A stretch of 64,000 nucleotides of DNA from positions 248,001 through 312,000 of the forward strand of contig NZ_CP065027.1 of NCBI RefSeq assembly GCF_015711475.1, written 5' to 3'. Both the position numbers and the translations under genes were made by a program. Positions 17,467 to 26,734 of the stretch are shown here, piece by piece (position 1 is the first letter of the stretch; each line of letters begins with the position of its first letter). The notes below the pieces were generated by a model. The model did no database searches. It worked only from the letters and a program-made list of their open reading frames with translations, and had not been told where the DNA came from. This stretch comes from Actinomyces trachealis. Lineage in GTDB: Bacteria > Actinomycetota > Actinomycetes > Actinomycetales > Actinomycetaceae.

Positions 17467-20400
17467 ATGCCGTCCCCCAACCCAGCCACCTCAAGCCAGG
17501 CAGGTCGTCGGCGTAATCGACGCCGATCCGCAGGAGTCACCCTGGCGCTGGTTAGTGCCCTCGCCTTCACCGGCGCGGGGCTGCCAACCGCCACCGCCGC
17601 GCCTACCGGGGATGCCGCCGCTCACCCTGGCCTGGCCGCCGTGAACCGCTACACCCCTGCCAACATCAGCTTCCCCGGCAACGACGGCAAAGCCCACACC
17701 GTCACCTATGACAAGAACTCCTTCATGATCGACGACCAGCGGCTGTCCATCTGGTCTGGGGAGATCCACTACTGGCGTCTGCCTGACGTCAACGGCTGGC
17801 GGGACATCTTCCAAAAGATGCGCGCCAACGGCTACAACGCCGTCTCCCTCTACATGTTCTGGGGCCTGCACCAGAGCGAGGAGAACGGGGCCTTCGACTT
17901 CAGCCCTGGCACCATCAAGGACCTGGACCTCTTGCTGACCCTGGCTGAGGAGGAGGGTCTCTACGTCATCGCCCGCCCTGGCCCCTACGTCAACGCCGAG
18001 ATCTCCATGGGCGGCCTACCCGCCTACATGAGCAACTATGGCGGCGGCCTGCGCTCCATGGACGCCAAGGCCCTGGCTGCCTCCAAGTCCTGGCTGACCG
18101 CCGCCAACGAGATCATTGCCAAGCACCAGGTCACCACTGGTGGTGGCTCCGTGCTGGTCTACCAGGTAGAGAACGAGCTGGTGGACGGCAACAACCAAGA
18201 CTATCAGTTCCTTGCCGAACTCACCAAGCACGTCAAGAGCACCGGCATCACCGTGCCCCTGTTCCACAATGACTGGAACCTGGCTGGCCGCCTAAAGGAC
18301 ACTAACCGCACCGGCCTGAACTTCTACGCCTACGACGCCTACCCCGTGGGCTTCAACTGCTCTGCCGCTCGCAATCAGATCGGTGACTCCGAGACCACCT
18401 TCCACACCTACTCGCCCAACTCGCCCAACTTCATCACCGAGTCCCAGGGTGGCGCCTTTACCCCCTGGGGTGCCAGCTACAACGCTTCAGACTGCTACGC
18501 CTACACTGACGAGGCCTTCACCCGGCAGTGGGGCGTGAACAACATCGGCAACGGCGTCACCGCTTTCAACTCCTACATGGCCTACGGTGGCACCAACTGG
18601 GGCTGGACCGGTTCCCCGGCCTCCGGCTTCACCTCCTACGATTACGGCGCAGGCATTACCGAGGATCGCAAGCTCACCCCCAAGGCCTCCGTCCAGAAGG
18701 AGATCGGCTACTACCAGCGTGCCGTCCCACAGGTCGCCTCCATGGACGCGGTGGCAGCCCCCCGGGCCTCTGTCAGCTCGGGCGGCAGCGTCAAGGCCTA
18801 CCAGCGGCAGGCCACTGACAAGGCCTCCTCCGCTACCGGCAACGGCTCGCGCACCATCGCCCTGCGCTTGGATAATTCCAACGACACCAGGGAGACCGCC
18901 TTCACCATCCCGCTGAACCTGGGAGCCTCCCAGATTGCGTCACCCACCGGCTTCAGCCACGACGACCGTGACGCCGCCATCAAGTACACCGGCACCTGGA
19001 GCCAGGTGGAGGACAGCACCGCCGCTAAAGGCACGGTCACTCGCTCCACTACGGTGGGGGACACCGCCAGCTTCCAGTTCCAGGGCACGGGCGTGGCACT
19101 GTTGGTGGCTACCGGCACGGACCACGGCTCCTTTGAGGTGAGCATTGACGGTGGCGCTCCCACCACCGTTACCAGTGCCACCGTTGCTACAGAGCAGAAC
19201 AAGCCCACCCAGTTCAAGGCTTTCGAGGTTAAGGACCTGGGTGCTGGCTCGCACACCATCACAGTCAAGAACCTCGGCGGGGCTACCGGCAATGTCCTAG
19301 ACATTGACGCCTTCGACGTCGTGGCTCCGGCCGCCAGCAAGCCGGTCGAAATTAACGACGCCGACACCAGCACCATCACCTACACCGGCAGTTGGGAGCA
19401 CGCCTCCGGCAAGCCTTGGACTGCCGGGGACATCAACCAGGACGAGTCCTTCTCCAAGGTGGCTGGCGACTCCTACACCTTCACCTTCACCGGCGTCGGT
19501 TTTGACCTGGTGGCCCCCTACTCCGTCAACCACGGCTCCGCCACCGTCACCGTAGACGGCGTGGAAGTTGGCAAGACCCAGGAGCAGGTGACCGGGAATC
19601 CCGCCCCACAGAAGACCATCTTCTCTTGGCGTGCCGCAGACACCTCCACTCCCGCGAGCCACACCGTCAAAGTGACCGTGGACGGCATCGCCTTCCCCGG
19701 TTCCGAGGACGTGTACGTGCCGCTCGACGCCGTGCGCTACTACCCGGACGCCACCTCCCTGCCCTCTGACCCCGGTACCGTTCCCTCAGGCACCATCGGC
19801 TGGAGTCGCATCCCGCAGAAGGAAGGCACCAGCCTCACGCTGCATGGCCGTGACGCCCTCCTACTCACCGCCGACACCAAGGTTGCTGGGCACGAGTTGT
19901 ACTACACCACCTCTCAGCTCTTCGCTGAGCCCATCGCCATGGACACCGCCACCGTCCAGTATCTAGTAGGTGCCGACGGCGACGCCGGGGAGACCGTGCT
20001 GCACTACGCCGCCGAGCCCACCGTTAACGCCCCCAGCGGCGTCGAAAAGACCTGGGACGCGGCGCGTGGAGAGCTGCGGCTGAACTACACCCACGGCGCC
20101 GAGCCGCAGGACGTCACCATCACCGCCGCAGGCAAGAACCCACTGACCCTGCGCCTGATCAACCGCACCACGGCCCAGACCACCTGGATGCTCACTGCCA
20201 TGAAGGACGGCAAGGCGACGCCGGTGGCTGTCGAGGGCGTAGAACTGGCCCGCACCGCCACCTTTGAAGGCACCAAGCTGGCGCTGACTGGATCGGTTTC
20301 CCAGGCCTCCAACCTGCGGGTCCTGGCCCCGGCTGGCACCACCGCAGTCACCTGGAACGGTGCTGACTTGGGGGCCCTCACGCAGGGCGTGAGCACCTCC

Positions 20401-21924
20401 AGCCTGACTGGCCCGGCTGCTGTGGCCGAGCAGACGCTGTCCTTCGTCAAGCAGGAGGACAACGCCTACGCCGCCGTAGACTACGACGACTCCGCCTGGA
20501 CCACCGCTGACGACACCGCCTCCAAACAGTCTGAGGACTATCAGGGCATCATCCGCTACGCCAACCGTGATCGGAACCAGCAGGGTCCAGGTGAGGCAGG
20601 CGTAGTCCTGGACTCCAACCACTACGGCTTCCACAACGGCTCGGTCTGGTACCGCGCCCACTACACCGCCGCTACTAACGACCCAACCTTGAGCATCAAG
20701 GCCACCGCTTCCAATGGCGCGCCCGGTCAGGGCAAGAACCCTGGCTTCGCTCAGGTCTGGGTTAACGGCAAGTACGCCGGTGCTGTCTCCGCCAAGGGTG
20801 GTTGGGAACGCGTCCAGTCTCCAGCTGGCTCAGTGAAGGCTGGGCAGCCCGTGGTGGTGGCTGTACTGGTCAACAACCTGGGAATCAGCCTGGACTGGAA
20901 CAACGGTGCTTGGGGATCCGCCTCCCAGTCCAAGGAGAACCGAGGACTCTACGACGCCAGGCTCAATGCCTCCGGTCCCGTGACCTGGAAGATCATGGGC
21001 GCCCCCACCACCTCTGCCAAGGACCCGGCCAACCCCTCAGGCACCATCTACAACAACGGTGGCCTTCAAGGTGAGAAGGCTGGCTGGTACGGCAGAACCT
21101 TCGATGACTCCGCCTGGGCGCCTGCCACAGACCTGCACGCCGCCACCCCCGGCGTCACCTGGTACCGCGCCAAGGTCAACCTGGATGTTCCAGAGGGGCA
21201 GGACACGGCCTTCCGCCTGAACCTGAACTCCGCGAGCTTCGCCTCCCGGGCGGACCACTCACAGGCGACGATCTTCGTCAATGGCTGGAACACCGGCGTG
21301 TACATCGGGGACATGGGCCCGCAGAACTCCTTCACCGTTCCGCAGGGCTTCCTGAACCTCAAGGGCGAGAACACGATCGCCATCGCCGTGGCCTCCAAGG
21401 AGGCCGGTGCGGGGCCGGACTCGGTGACGCTCACCGCCGTCCACTCCACCACCATGCCGCAGGTCAAGGCCGCGCCTGAGCCGGATCCGGGGCAGCCCAC
21501 CGCTACTCCAAGCTCTGCGCCAACCGCTACTCCAACCGTCAACCCGGAGCCGCCGACGGGAACCATGCCGGCCTATGTTGCCAGCCTCAAGGGCAATGAC
21601 AAGGCCCAGTTGCTGCTGGGTGACTGGAACGGTGACGGTACCAAGACCTATGCGGCCCGCGTGGGCACCCGCGTGGTCTTCTACAACGAGAACCGCACGG
21701 ACGCCCCCGTCTACGCCTCCATCTCGATTGGCCGTTCCACGGACAAGGTCTACGTGGGTGACTGGGACGGCGACCACAAGGACACCTTGGCCCTACACCG
21801 TGGCACCTCGGTGTACTACCAGACCCACCTGACAGGCACGGCTACGACGAAGGGTGCCGCTCCCGGCCGCGGCCCCCTGAAAGTCGTCCGGGAAGGTGAC
21901 AAGGACGTGCTCACCGCCCAGTGA
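17467..21924 (+). CDS. Secreted GH35 beta-galactosidase, multidomain
   Basis: A 1485-residue secreted beta-galactosidase that would remove galactose exposed after desialylation. ATG 17467 follows GGAGGT with good spacing. An Arg-rich start and hydrophobic segment form a signal peptide ending near TATAAP. The GH35 barrel holds 'SGEIHYWRLPD' and 'RPGPYVNAE'. It also holds 'YQVENELVDG', with Glu237 the likely acid/base, and 'FITESQGG', with Glu325 the likely nucleophile. About 900 residues of beta-sandwich domains follow, including galactose-binding-like folds. A Pro/Thr linker and a C-terminal DWNGDG/DWDGDH module close the protein. This module is homologous to that of the sialidase and GH20 enzymes but clearly diverged in DNA. 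No anchor signal is seen. Confidence 0.93.
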   Translation: MPSPNPATSSQAGRRRNRRRSAGVTLALVSALAFTGAGLPTATAAPTGDAAAHPGLAAVNRYTPANISFPGNDGKAHTVTYDKNSFMIDDQRLSIWSGEIHYWRLPDVNGWRDIFQKMRANGYNAVSLYMFWGLHQSEENGAFDFSPGTIKDLDLLLTLAEEEGLYVIARPGPYVNAEISMGGLPAYMSNYGGGLRSMDAKALAASKSWLTAANEIIAKHQVTTGGGSVLVYQVENELVDGNNQDYQFLAELTKHVKSTGITVPLFHNDWNLAGRLKDTNRTGLNFYAYDAYPVGFNCSAARNQIGDSETTFHTYSPNSPNFITESQGGAFTPWGASYNASDCYAYTDEAFTRQWGVNNIGNGVTAFNSYMAYGGTNWGWTGSPASGFTSYDYGAGITEDRKLTPKASVQKEIGYYQRAVPQVASMDAVAAPRASVSSGGSVKAYQRQATDKASSATGNGSRTIALRLDNSNDTRETAFTIPLNLGASQIASPTGFSHDDRDAAIKYTGTWSQVEDSTAAKGTVTRSTTVGDTASFQFQGTGVALLVATGTDHGSFEVSIDGGAPTTVTSATVATEQNKPTQFKAFEVKDLGAGSHTITVKNLGGATGNVLDIDAFDVVAPAASKPVEINDADTSTITYTGSWEHASGKPWTAGDINQDESFSKVAGDSYTFTFTGVGFDLVAPYSVNHGSATVTVDGVEVGKTQEQVTGNPAPQKTIFSWRAADTSTPASHTVKVTVDGIAFPGSEDVYVPLDAVRYYPDATSLPSDPGTVPSGTIGWSRIPQKEGTSLTLHGRDALLLTADTKVAGHELYYTTSQLFAEPIAMDTATVQYLVGADGDAGETVLHYAAEPTVNAPSGVEKTWDAARGELRLNYTHGAEPQDVTITAAGKNPLTLRLINRTTAQTTWMLTAMKDGKATPVAVEGVELARTATFEGTKLALTGSVSQASNLRVLAPAGTTAVTWNGADLGALTQGVSTSSLTGPAAVAEQTLSFVKQEDNAYAAVDYDDSAWTTADDTASKQSEDYQGIIRYANRDRNQQGPGEAGVVLDSNHYGFHNGSVWYRAHYTAATNDPTLSIKATASNGAPGQGKNPGFAQVWVNGKYAGAVSAKGGWERVQSPAGSVKAGQPVVVAVLVNNLGISLDWNNGAWGSASQSKENRGLYDARLNASGPVTWKIMGAPTTSAKDPANPSGTIYNNGGLQGEKAGWYGRTFDDSAWAPATDLHAATPGVTWYRAKVNLDVPEGQDTAFRLNLNSASFASRADHSQATIFVNGWNTGVYIGDMGPQNSFTVPQGFLNLKGENTIAIAVASKEAGAGPDSVTLTAVHSTTMPQVKAAPEPDPGQPTATPSSAPTATPTVNPEPPTGTMPAYVASLKGNDKAQLLLGDWNGDGTKTYAARVGTRVVFYNENRTDAPVYASISIGRSTDKVYVGDWDGDHKDTLALHRGTSVYYQTHLTGTATTKGAAPGRGPLKVVREGDKDVLTAQ

Positions 21925-21934
21925 GCGCCTGAGC

Positions 21935-21982
21935 GGGATGCGGCCCTGCGTCCTCCCCAGCGCAGGGCCGCCCCCGCATCCC
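21935..21982 (+). terminator. Hairpin between GH35 and GH20 genes
   Basis: CGGCCCTGCG (21941-21950) pairs exactly with CGCAGGGCCG (21961-21970). An alternative outer pairing joins GGGATGCGG with CCGCATCCC. It starts 11 bases after the beta-galactosidase stop. No T-tract follows, so partial read-through into the GH20 gene 99 bases away is possible. Confidence 0.55.
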
Positions 21983-22023
21983 AAAACTCCCCAACCCCAA
22001 CTCCAGGAAGTGAGGAAGGAACA

Positions 22024-25000
22024 ATGAAGATCCGACCCACCAGCCGTCTGGCCCGCTTCTGCGCGGTCACGGCAGCCCTAGCTATGAGCGGACTGGGGGT
22101 GAGCGCAACCGTCCCCGGTCTGGTATCTCAGGCCGCTGCAGCAGAGGCCGCCAACGTCGCCCTGGCCTCGGCAGGAGCCACGGTCACCGCCTCCGGCACT
22201 GAGGTAGCAGGTAAATGGCAACCCGGCGCCGCCATTGACGGCAGTGCCTCCAAAGATTCCCGTTGGTCCTCCGAACACAGCGACCATGCCTGGATCGCCG
22301 TCCAGCTGGCCCAGCCCACCACCATTGATCATGTGACCATCCGTTGGGAGGAGGCCTGCGCCGCCAAATACCACCTAGAGGTCTCCAACGACGGCCAGGC
22401 TTGGACCCGTGCCACGGACACCATCAGTCCTACCTGTGGCAGCAAGGACGTCCAGACCCTCAAGGCGGAAGTCGCCTCCCAGCAGTGGAAGTACGTAAAG
22501 ATGCAGGCCGAGGCCCGCACCTTTGTGGCTGGCGGCTACTGGGGCGTCTCCCTGTACGAGCTGGAGGTGTGGAACGGGGCTGAGACGGTCCCCGTCCCCA
22601 GCAACGTGAATCTGTTGCCCTTGCCCGTCAACCTCACGGACAACTCCGCCACCCAGCAGCCTTTCACCCTCAAGCCCACTTCACGTGTGGTGGTCACTGG
22701 GGCACAGGGCGGCCCCGCCGCGAAGATCCTGGCTGCTGAGCTAAGTGCCGCCACCGGCTACAGCATCCAGGTGGCAGAAGGCGGTACACCTACGGCCGAC
22801 GACGTCGTCCTGGCTACCGGTGCCGTAGAGATCAACACCGGTCGCGCTGAGGAAGCCTACTCCCTGACCACTAGCAGCACGGGTGCCGTCATCACCGCCA
22901 ACACTGAGAAGGGCATGTTCTATGGCACCCGCACCCTCAAACAGCTGTTTCCCGCAGCCATTGAGTCGCCCACTGCCGTGAGCCAGGCCTGGGTCGCGCC
23001 CGCCGTCGCCGTCACCGACGCGCCGCGCTACGAGTACCGTTCGCTGATGCTCGACCCCGCCCGCTCCTTCCTGACAGTGGAAGAGGTCAAGAAGATCATT
23101 GACGAGATCTCTGACCTCAAAATGAGCTCTCTGCACCTGCACTTGGCCGACGACCAAGGCTGGCGCATCGAGATCACCAACGAGGGTCGCGAGGCCGGTG
23201 ACACCATCGACTACACCAAGCTCACCGAGATCTCCGGCAAGACGGCCATGAACATGCATGACCACGCCCCCGCCAACGAGCTTGGCCGCACCGGCTACTA
23301 CACCCAGGCACAGTACCGGGACCTGGTGGCCCACGCCTCCGCCAAGCACGTCACCGTGATCCCCGAGATCGACCTGCCCGGCCACACCAACGCTGCCCTG
23401 CACGCCATTCCCGAGCTCAACACCGCCGGGTCCTCCCACCCAGGTACCGCTGAGGAGCCCACGGCCCCCGCCAACGGCACCGGCGCCGTCGGCTACTCAT
23501 ATCTGGACCCCAACTCCCCAGCGGCCGACGCCTTCATCAAGCACGTGCTCAAGCAGGTCGCTGACATGACCACCGGCCCGTACATTCACGTTGGTGGGGA
23601 CGAGTCCCACAGCTTCGTGGAACGCTACGGCGTGAACGCCTTCAACCAGTACGTCGCGAAGATTGGTGGTTTCCTCAAGGAGACCGGCAAGCACCGCATC
23701 GGCTGGAACGAGATCGCCTCCAGCACCCTGGAGAACGGCGACGGCGTCCAGTACTGGGTTGGTAACACCGCCAACGTCAGGCGCGCCGTCGCCCAGGAAG
23801 GCGCTAAAGTCCTCATGTCCAAGGGCAACGCTGCCTACCTGGACCAGAAGTACACACCAAAGACACCGATCGCCCTGAACTGGGCCTGCTCCGGTGACTG
23901 TGATGTACGGCACTACTATGACTGGGATCCCGCCACGGTCATCCCCGGCGTCACGGACGCCAACATCCTTGGTCCGGAGGGTCCGCTGTGGTCTGAGACC
24001 CAGCGCGGTGCTGACCAAACGGAGTTCCTTATGTGGGGCCGCCTGGCCAGCCACGCCGAGATCGGGTGGTCTGAGCAGGCTGACCGCAATGTGGATGACT
24101 TTGTGGGCCGCCTGGCTGCCCAGGGGGCTCGTTGGAACTTTGAGAACTCCAACTTCTACGACTCGCCACAAGTGACCTGGGGCTTCGACCTGGCAGGCAC
24201 CGCCGGCCTGACCCTGGCTACCGGCGCGGAAGCCACCGTGCCAGTGGGCGTGCTCGCGGCTCCCGGCACCAAGACTGACGGCGGCTCAATTTCTGTGGAC
24301 TCCGTTAACGACGCCGACGGTGCCTCTGCCTCAGCGGTGCCTGCAGGCTCTAAGGTGACCATCAACTGGGGTGACGGCAGTGCCCCCACCGAGGCCACCA
24401 TCAGTGCCCGCACGCCCCGTGACGCCTACAACGCCGCTGGCCTCTACACCCTGGCTGGCACCCACCGTTACGCCACCGCAGGCGACTTCGACGTCACCCT
24501 CACTTTCGCGGGCAAGACTGTGACCACCAAGGCGCATGTGGTTGACGGGGCTTCCTCCACCCCGCTGCCTCCCAGCTGGGACTCCTCGGTGCAGGCTGCC
24601 GCTGATGTGCCGGACACTGATTTCGCCGTCGGGGACCGGGTGCCCATGGGTATCACTGGCTTCCCGCCGAACAGCTTCGTCACCATCAAGATCGGTGACA
24701 CCCTGCTGGGCACCTTCCGCACCGACGCCAATGGTGAGCGCACCGGCCAGTTCGTGAACATCCCAGCGACGGTTACCAGCGGGCAGGGTCAGGACCTGAC
24801 TTTCACCGCTGGTGACCGGGTGGTGACGATTAAGGTCAATGTCACCGGTGGCCGGGTGGCGCTGGACAACCCGCTGCCGACCGGCAGTCTTACGCTCGCC
24901 GACTACGACTCTGAGGAGAAAACGGGCGAGACCGCGCCAAATGGTCTTGCAAGCTCTGCCATAGACGGCAACCCAGCCACCTTCTGGCACACCAAGTGGC

Positions 25001-25782
25001 AGGGGGACGCGGATTCCTTCCCGCACTACATCTCCTTGGGCCTGCCCCAGGACAAGACCTGCAAGGTAACCGGCTTCGAGTACACCGGGCGCGCGGGCAA
25101 CCCCAACACCCGTGTCAAGGACTATGAGCTGCAGGTCTCGGTGGATGGGCAGAAGTGGACAACAGTCCACACTGACACGCTGGCGAACCACGATGTTCCG
25201 CAGGCCGTGAACCTCCCGGCTGACAAGCAGCAGACAGCGAAGTTCGTGAAGATGGTCCAGAAGAACTCCCACAACGGTGACGCCTTCGGCGGTGCCGCGG
25301 AGATCCGCGTGGGCGCCATCTGCACCGAAGGGACGCCGGCCCCGACCCCGACCCCGGCCCCGACGCCGACGCCGGAGCCTGTGCCGACGGGTACTGGTGT
25401 GCCGGTGCCGGTGCCTGTGGTGATGCCTGCTTATGTGGCTAAGGTGCAGGCCAGCTCATCTGGGTTGGTACTCAAGGGTGATTGGGATGGTGATGGCAAG
25501 GACACTTATGCGGTGCGTGTGGGTACTCGGGTGGTGTTCTACAACGAGAACCGTATTGATGCTCCGGTGTATGCCTCGATCTCGATTGGGCGTGGTGGTG
25601 ACCAGGTGTTGGTTGGTGATTGGGATGGTGATGGCAAGGACACGTTGGCGTTGCGTCGTGGTAAGGCGGTGTTCTACCAGACCAGTTTGACTGGTACGGC
25701 TACCACCAAGGAGGTGTTGGGGGCTGGTGCGGTCAAGGTTGTCACTGAGGGTGGCAGGGACAAGGTCGTGCTGACCAAGTGA
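22024..25782 (+). CDS. Secreted GH20 beta-N-acetylhexosaminidase, multidomain
   Basis: A 1252-residue secreted enzyme removing terminal GlcNAc/GalNAc. A signal peptide (to about residue 40) precedes a CBM32-like domain (45-195), a GH20b domain (200-335) and the catalytic barrel (340-700). The barrel holds the motif 'YIHVGGDESHSF', in which Asp526 and Glu527 are the catalytic pair of substrate-assisted hydrolysis, together with 'HLADDQGWRIE' and 'VIPEIDLPGHTNAAL'. A PKD-like domain (~755-840), an Ig-like segment, a second CBM32 (~955-1095), a Pro/Thr linker and the DWDGDGKDT module (1135-1252) complete it. The linker and module are copy 2 of the repeat shared with the sialidase. A strong GAGGAAGG ribosome site precedes ATG. 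Confidence 0.95.
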   Translation: MKIRPTSRLARFCAVTAALAMSGLGVSATVPGLVSQAAAAEAANVALASAGATVTASGTEVAGKWQPGAAIDGSASKDSRWSSEHSDHAWIAVQLAQPTTIDHVTIRWEEACAAKYHLEVSNDGQAWTRATDTISPTCGSKDVQTLKAEVASQQWKYVKMQAEARTFVAGGYWGVSLYELEVWNGAETVPVPSNVNLLPLPVNLTDNSATQQPFTLKPTSRVVVTGAQGGPAAKILAAELSAATGYSIQVAEGGTPTADDVVLATGAVEINTGRAEEAYSLTTSSTGAVITANTEKGMFYGTRTLKQLFPAAIESPTAVSQAWVAPAVAVTDAPRYEYRSLMLDPARSFLTVEEVKKIIDEISDLKMSSLHLHLADDQGWRIEITNEGREAGDTIDYTKLTEISGKTAMNMHDHAPANELGRTGYYTQAQYRDLVAHASAKHVTVIPEIDLPGHTNAALHAIPELNTAGSSHPGTAEEPTAPANGTGAVGYSYLDPNSPAADAFIKHVLKQVADMTTGPYIHVGGDESHSFVERYGVNAFNQYVAKIGGFLKETGKHRIGWNEIASSTLENGDGVQYWVGNTANVRRAVAQEGAKVLMSKGNAAYLDQKYTPKTPIALNWACSGDCDVRHYYDWDPATVIPGVTDANILGPEGPLWSETQRGADQTEFLMWGRLASHAEIGWSEQADRNVDDFVGRLAAQGARWNFENSNFYDSPQVTWGFDLAGTAGLTLATGAEATVPVGVLAAPGTKTDGGSISVDSVNDADGASASAVPAGSKVTINWGDGSAPTEATISARTPRDAYNAAGLYTLAGTHRYATAGDFDVTLTFAGKTVTTKAHVVDGASSTPLPPSWDSSVQAAADVPDTDFAVGDRVPMGITGFPPNSFVTIKIGDTLLGTFRTDANGERTGQFVNIPATVTSGQGQDLTFTAGDRVVTIKVNVTGGRVALDNPLPTGSLTLADYDSEEKTGETAPNGLASSAIDGNPATFWHTKWQGDADSFPHYISLGLPQDKTCKVTGFEYTGRAGNPNTRVKDYELQVSVDGQKWTTVHTDTLANHDVPQAVNLPADKQQTAKFVKMVQKNSHNGDAFGGAAEIRVGAICTEGTPAPTPTPAPTPTPEPVPTGTGVPVPVPVVMPAYVAKVQASSSGLVLKGDWDGDGKDTYAVRVGTRVVFYNENRIDAPVYASISIGRGGDQVLVGDWDGDGKDTLALRRGKAVFYQTSLTGTATTKEVLGAGAVKVVTEGGRDKVVLTK

Positions 25783-25954
25783 TCATCTGATCGTGGTTCT
25801 AGGCCGCGGGTAGTGGCTGGGCTGACGGCCCGGGCTGACGACCCGGGCTGACAGCCCTTAACCACAAACAACCACCTGGGCCCGGTGAGTCTCCCCCCAA
25901 CCAAGGGCAAACCCACCGGGCCCAACCGCTATGGTCAACACATGACCACCACCG
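25342..25954 (+). repeat. 613-base near-identical repeat, copy 2
   Basis: Second copy of the repeat at 15798-16410. Here it runs from the GH20 linker through the module, intergenic region and hairpin into the first codons of a complete nitroreductase gene, so this is probably the donor copy. Within the module the third codon positions favour T (GGT GAT), unlike the C-rich GH20 body. Confidence 0.95.
25877..25924 (+). terminator. GH20 terminator hairpin
   Basis: The same 11-base stem (TGGGCCCGGTG with CACCGGGCCCA) as behind the sialidase, placed 18 bases before the nitroreductase start. It may both end the GH20 transcript and lie inside the nitroreductase promoter region. Confidence 0.5.
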
Positions 25955-26733
25955 ACCTCAGGACCCCGAACCGCGCCCCCTTGGACAACCCCACCATCCG
26001 TACCCAGATGGCTCACCGCACCATCCGGGCCTACACCGATGAGCCGCTGGCTGACGACGTCGTTACCACGCTCCTGGAGGTGGCCCGCCACGCTGCTACC
26101 TCCTCTTTCAAGCAACAGCTGACCATCATCCGCGTGCTTGACCCGACCGTGCGCGAGCAGATCCACGCCGCCTCCGGTCAGCCCTACGTCGGCGGCACCG
26201 CTGGGGAACTCTTCGTCCTAGTGGCGGACCTGCACCGCAACGCCTGGCTGCGTGAGCGCGCTGGTGCGGACCTTGCTCCCTTGGAGACCACCAACCTCTT
26301 CCTGGCCGCTGTGGAGGACGTGCTGCTGGCCGCCCAGAATATGGTGCTTGCTGCTGAGTCCCTGGGGCTGGGCACCTGCTACCTGGGCTCGATCCTGGCC
26401 AACCCCAGACTGGTTATCTCCGCGCTCGGCCTACCGGAGCGGACCTTCCCGGTGCTGGGCCTGCTGGTGGGCCACAGCGCTGAGGAGCCCCAGTACAAGC
26501 CGCGACTGCCCTTGTCCGTGACCACCAGCATCGACACCTACCCGGACCCAGCCGCCCACGCGGAGGAGATCACTGCCTACGACCAGGTGGTGCAGCAGTA
26601 CTACGACCTGCGTGACACCAATCAGCGCCTGGACTCCTTCACCCACCAGATCATCACAGCACTCGGCAAAGGGCCTGCCGAACGAACCCCGCTGCTGGGA
26701 GTGCTGCACGAGCAACGCCTCTGCTTGCGCTGA
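25942..26733 (+). CDS. Nitroreductase-family FMN oxidoreductase
   Basis: A 263-residue nitroreductase (NfsA/FRP-like). Near the N-terminus 'HRTIRAYTDEPLADDVVTTL' is the family's FMN-phosphate-binding start. 'AAQNMVLAAESLGLGTCYLG' and the PERTFPVLGLLVGH stretch are the second conserved region. These enzymes reduce nitroaromatics, quinones or flavins with NAD(P)H. The frame is open to 25885, but ATG 25942 gives the expected N-terminus. TATGGT 6 bases before this ATG suggests a leaderless transcript, since no ribosome site is visible. The first four codons belong to the duplicated segment. The next gene starts 1 base after the stop. Confidence 0.88.
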   Translation: MTTTDLRTPNRAPLDNPTIRTQMAHRTIRAYTDEPLADDVVTTLLEVARHAATSSFKQQLTIIRVLDPTVREQIHAASGQPYVGGTAGELFVLVADLHRNAWLRERAGADLAPLETTNLFLAAVEDVLLAAQNMVLAAESLGLGTCYLGSILANPRLVISALGLPERTFPVLGLLVGHSAEEPQYKPRLPLSVTTSIDTYPDPAAHAEEITAYDQVVQQYYDLRDTNQRLDSFTHQIITALGKGPAERTPLLGVLHEQRLCLR

Positions 26734-26734
26734 C

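Noticed and set aside
13035-25782. LPXTG sorting signals on the three glycosidases
   Set aside because: All three end in the DWDGDG module and a short polar tail; there is no LPXTG, hydrophobic segment and Arg/Lys tail.
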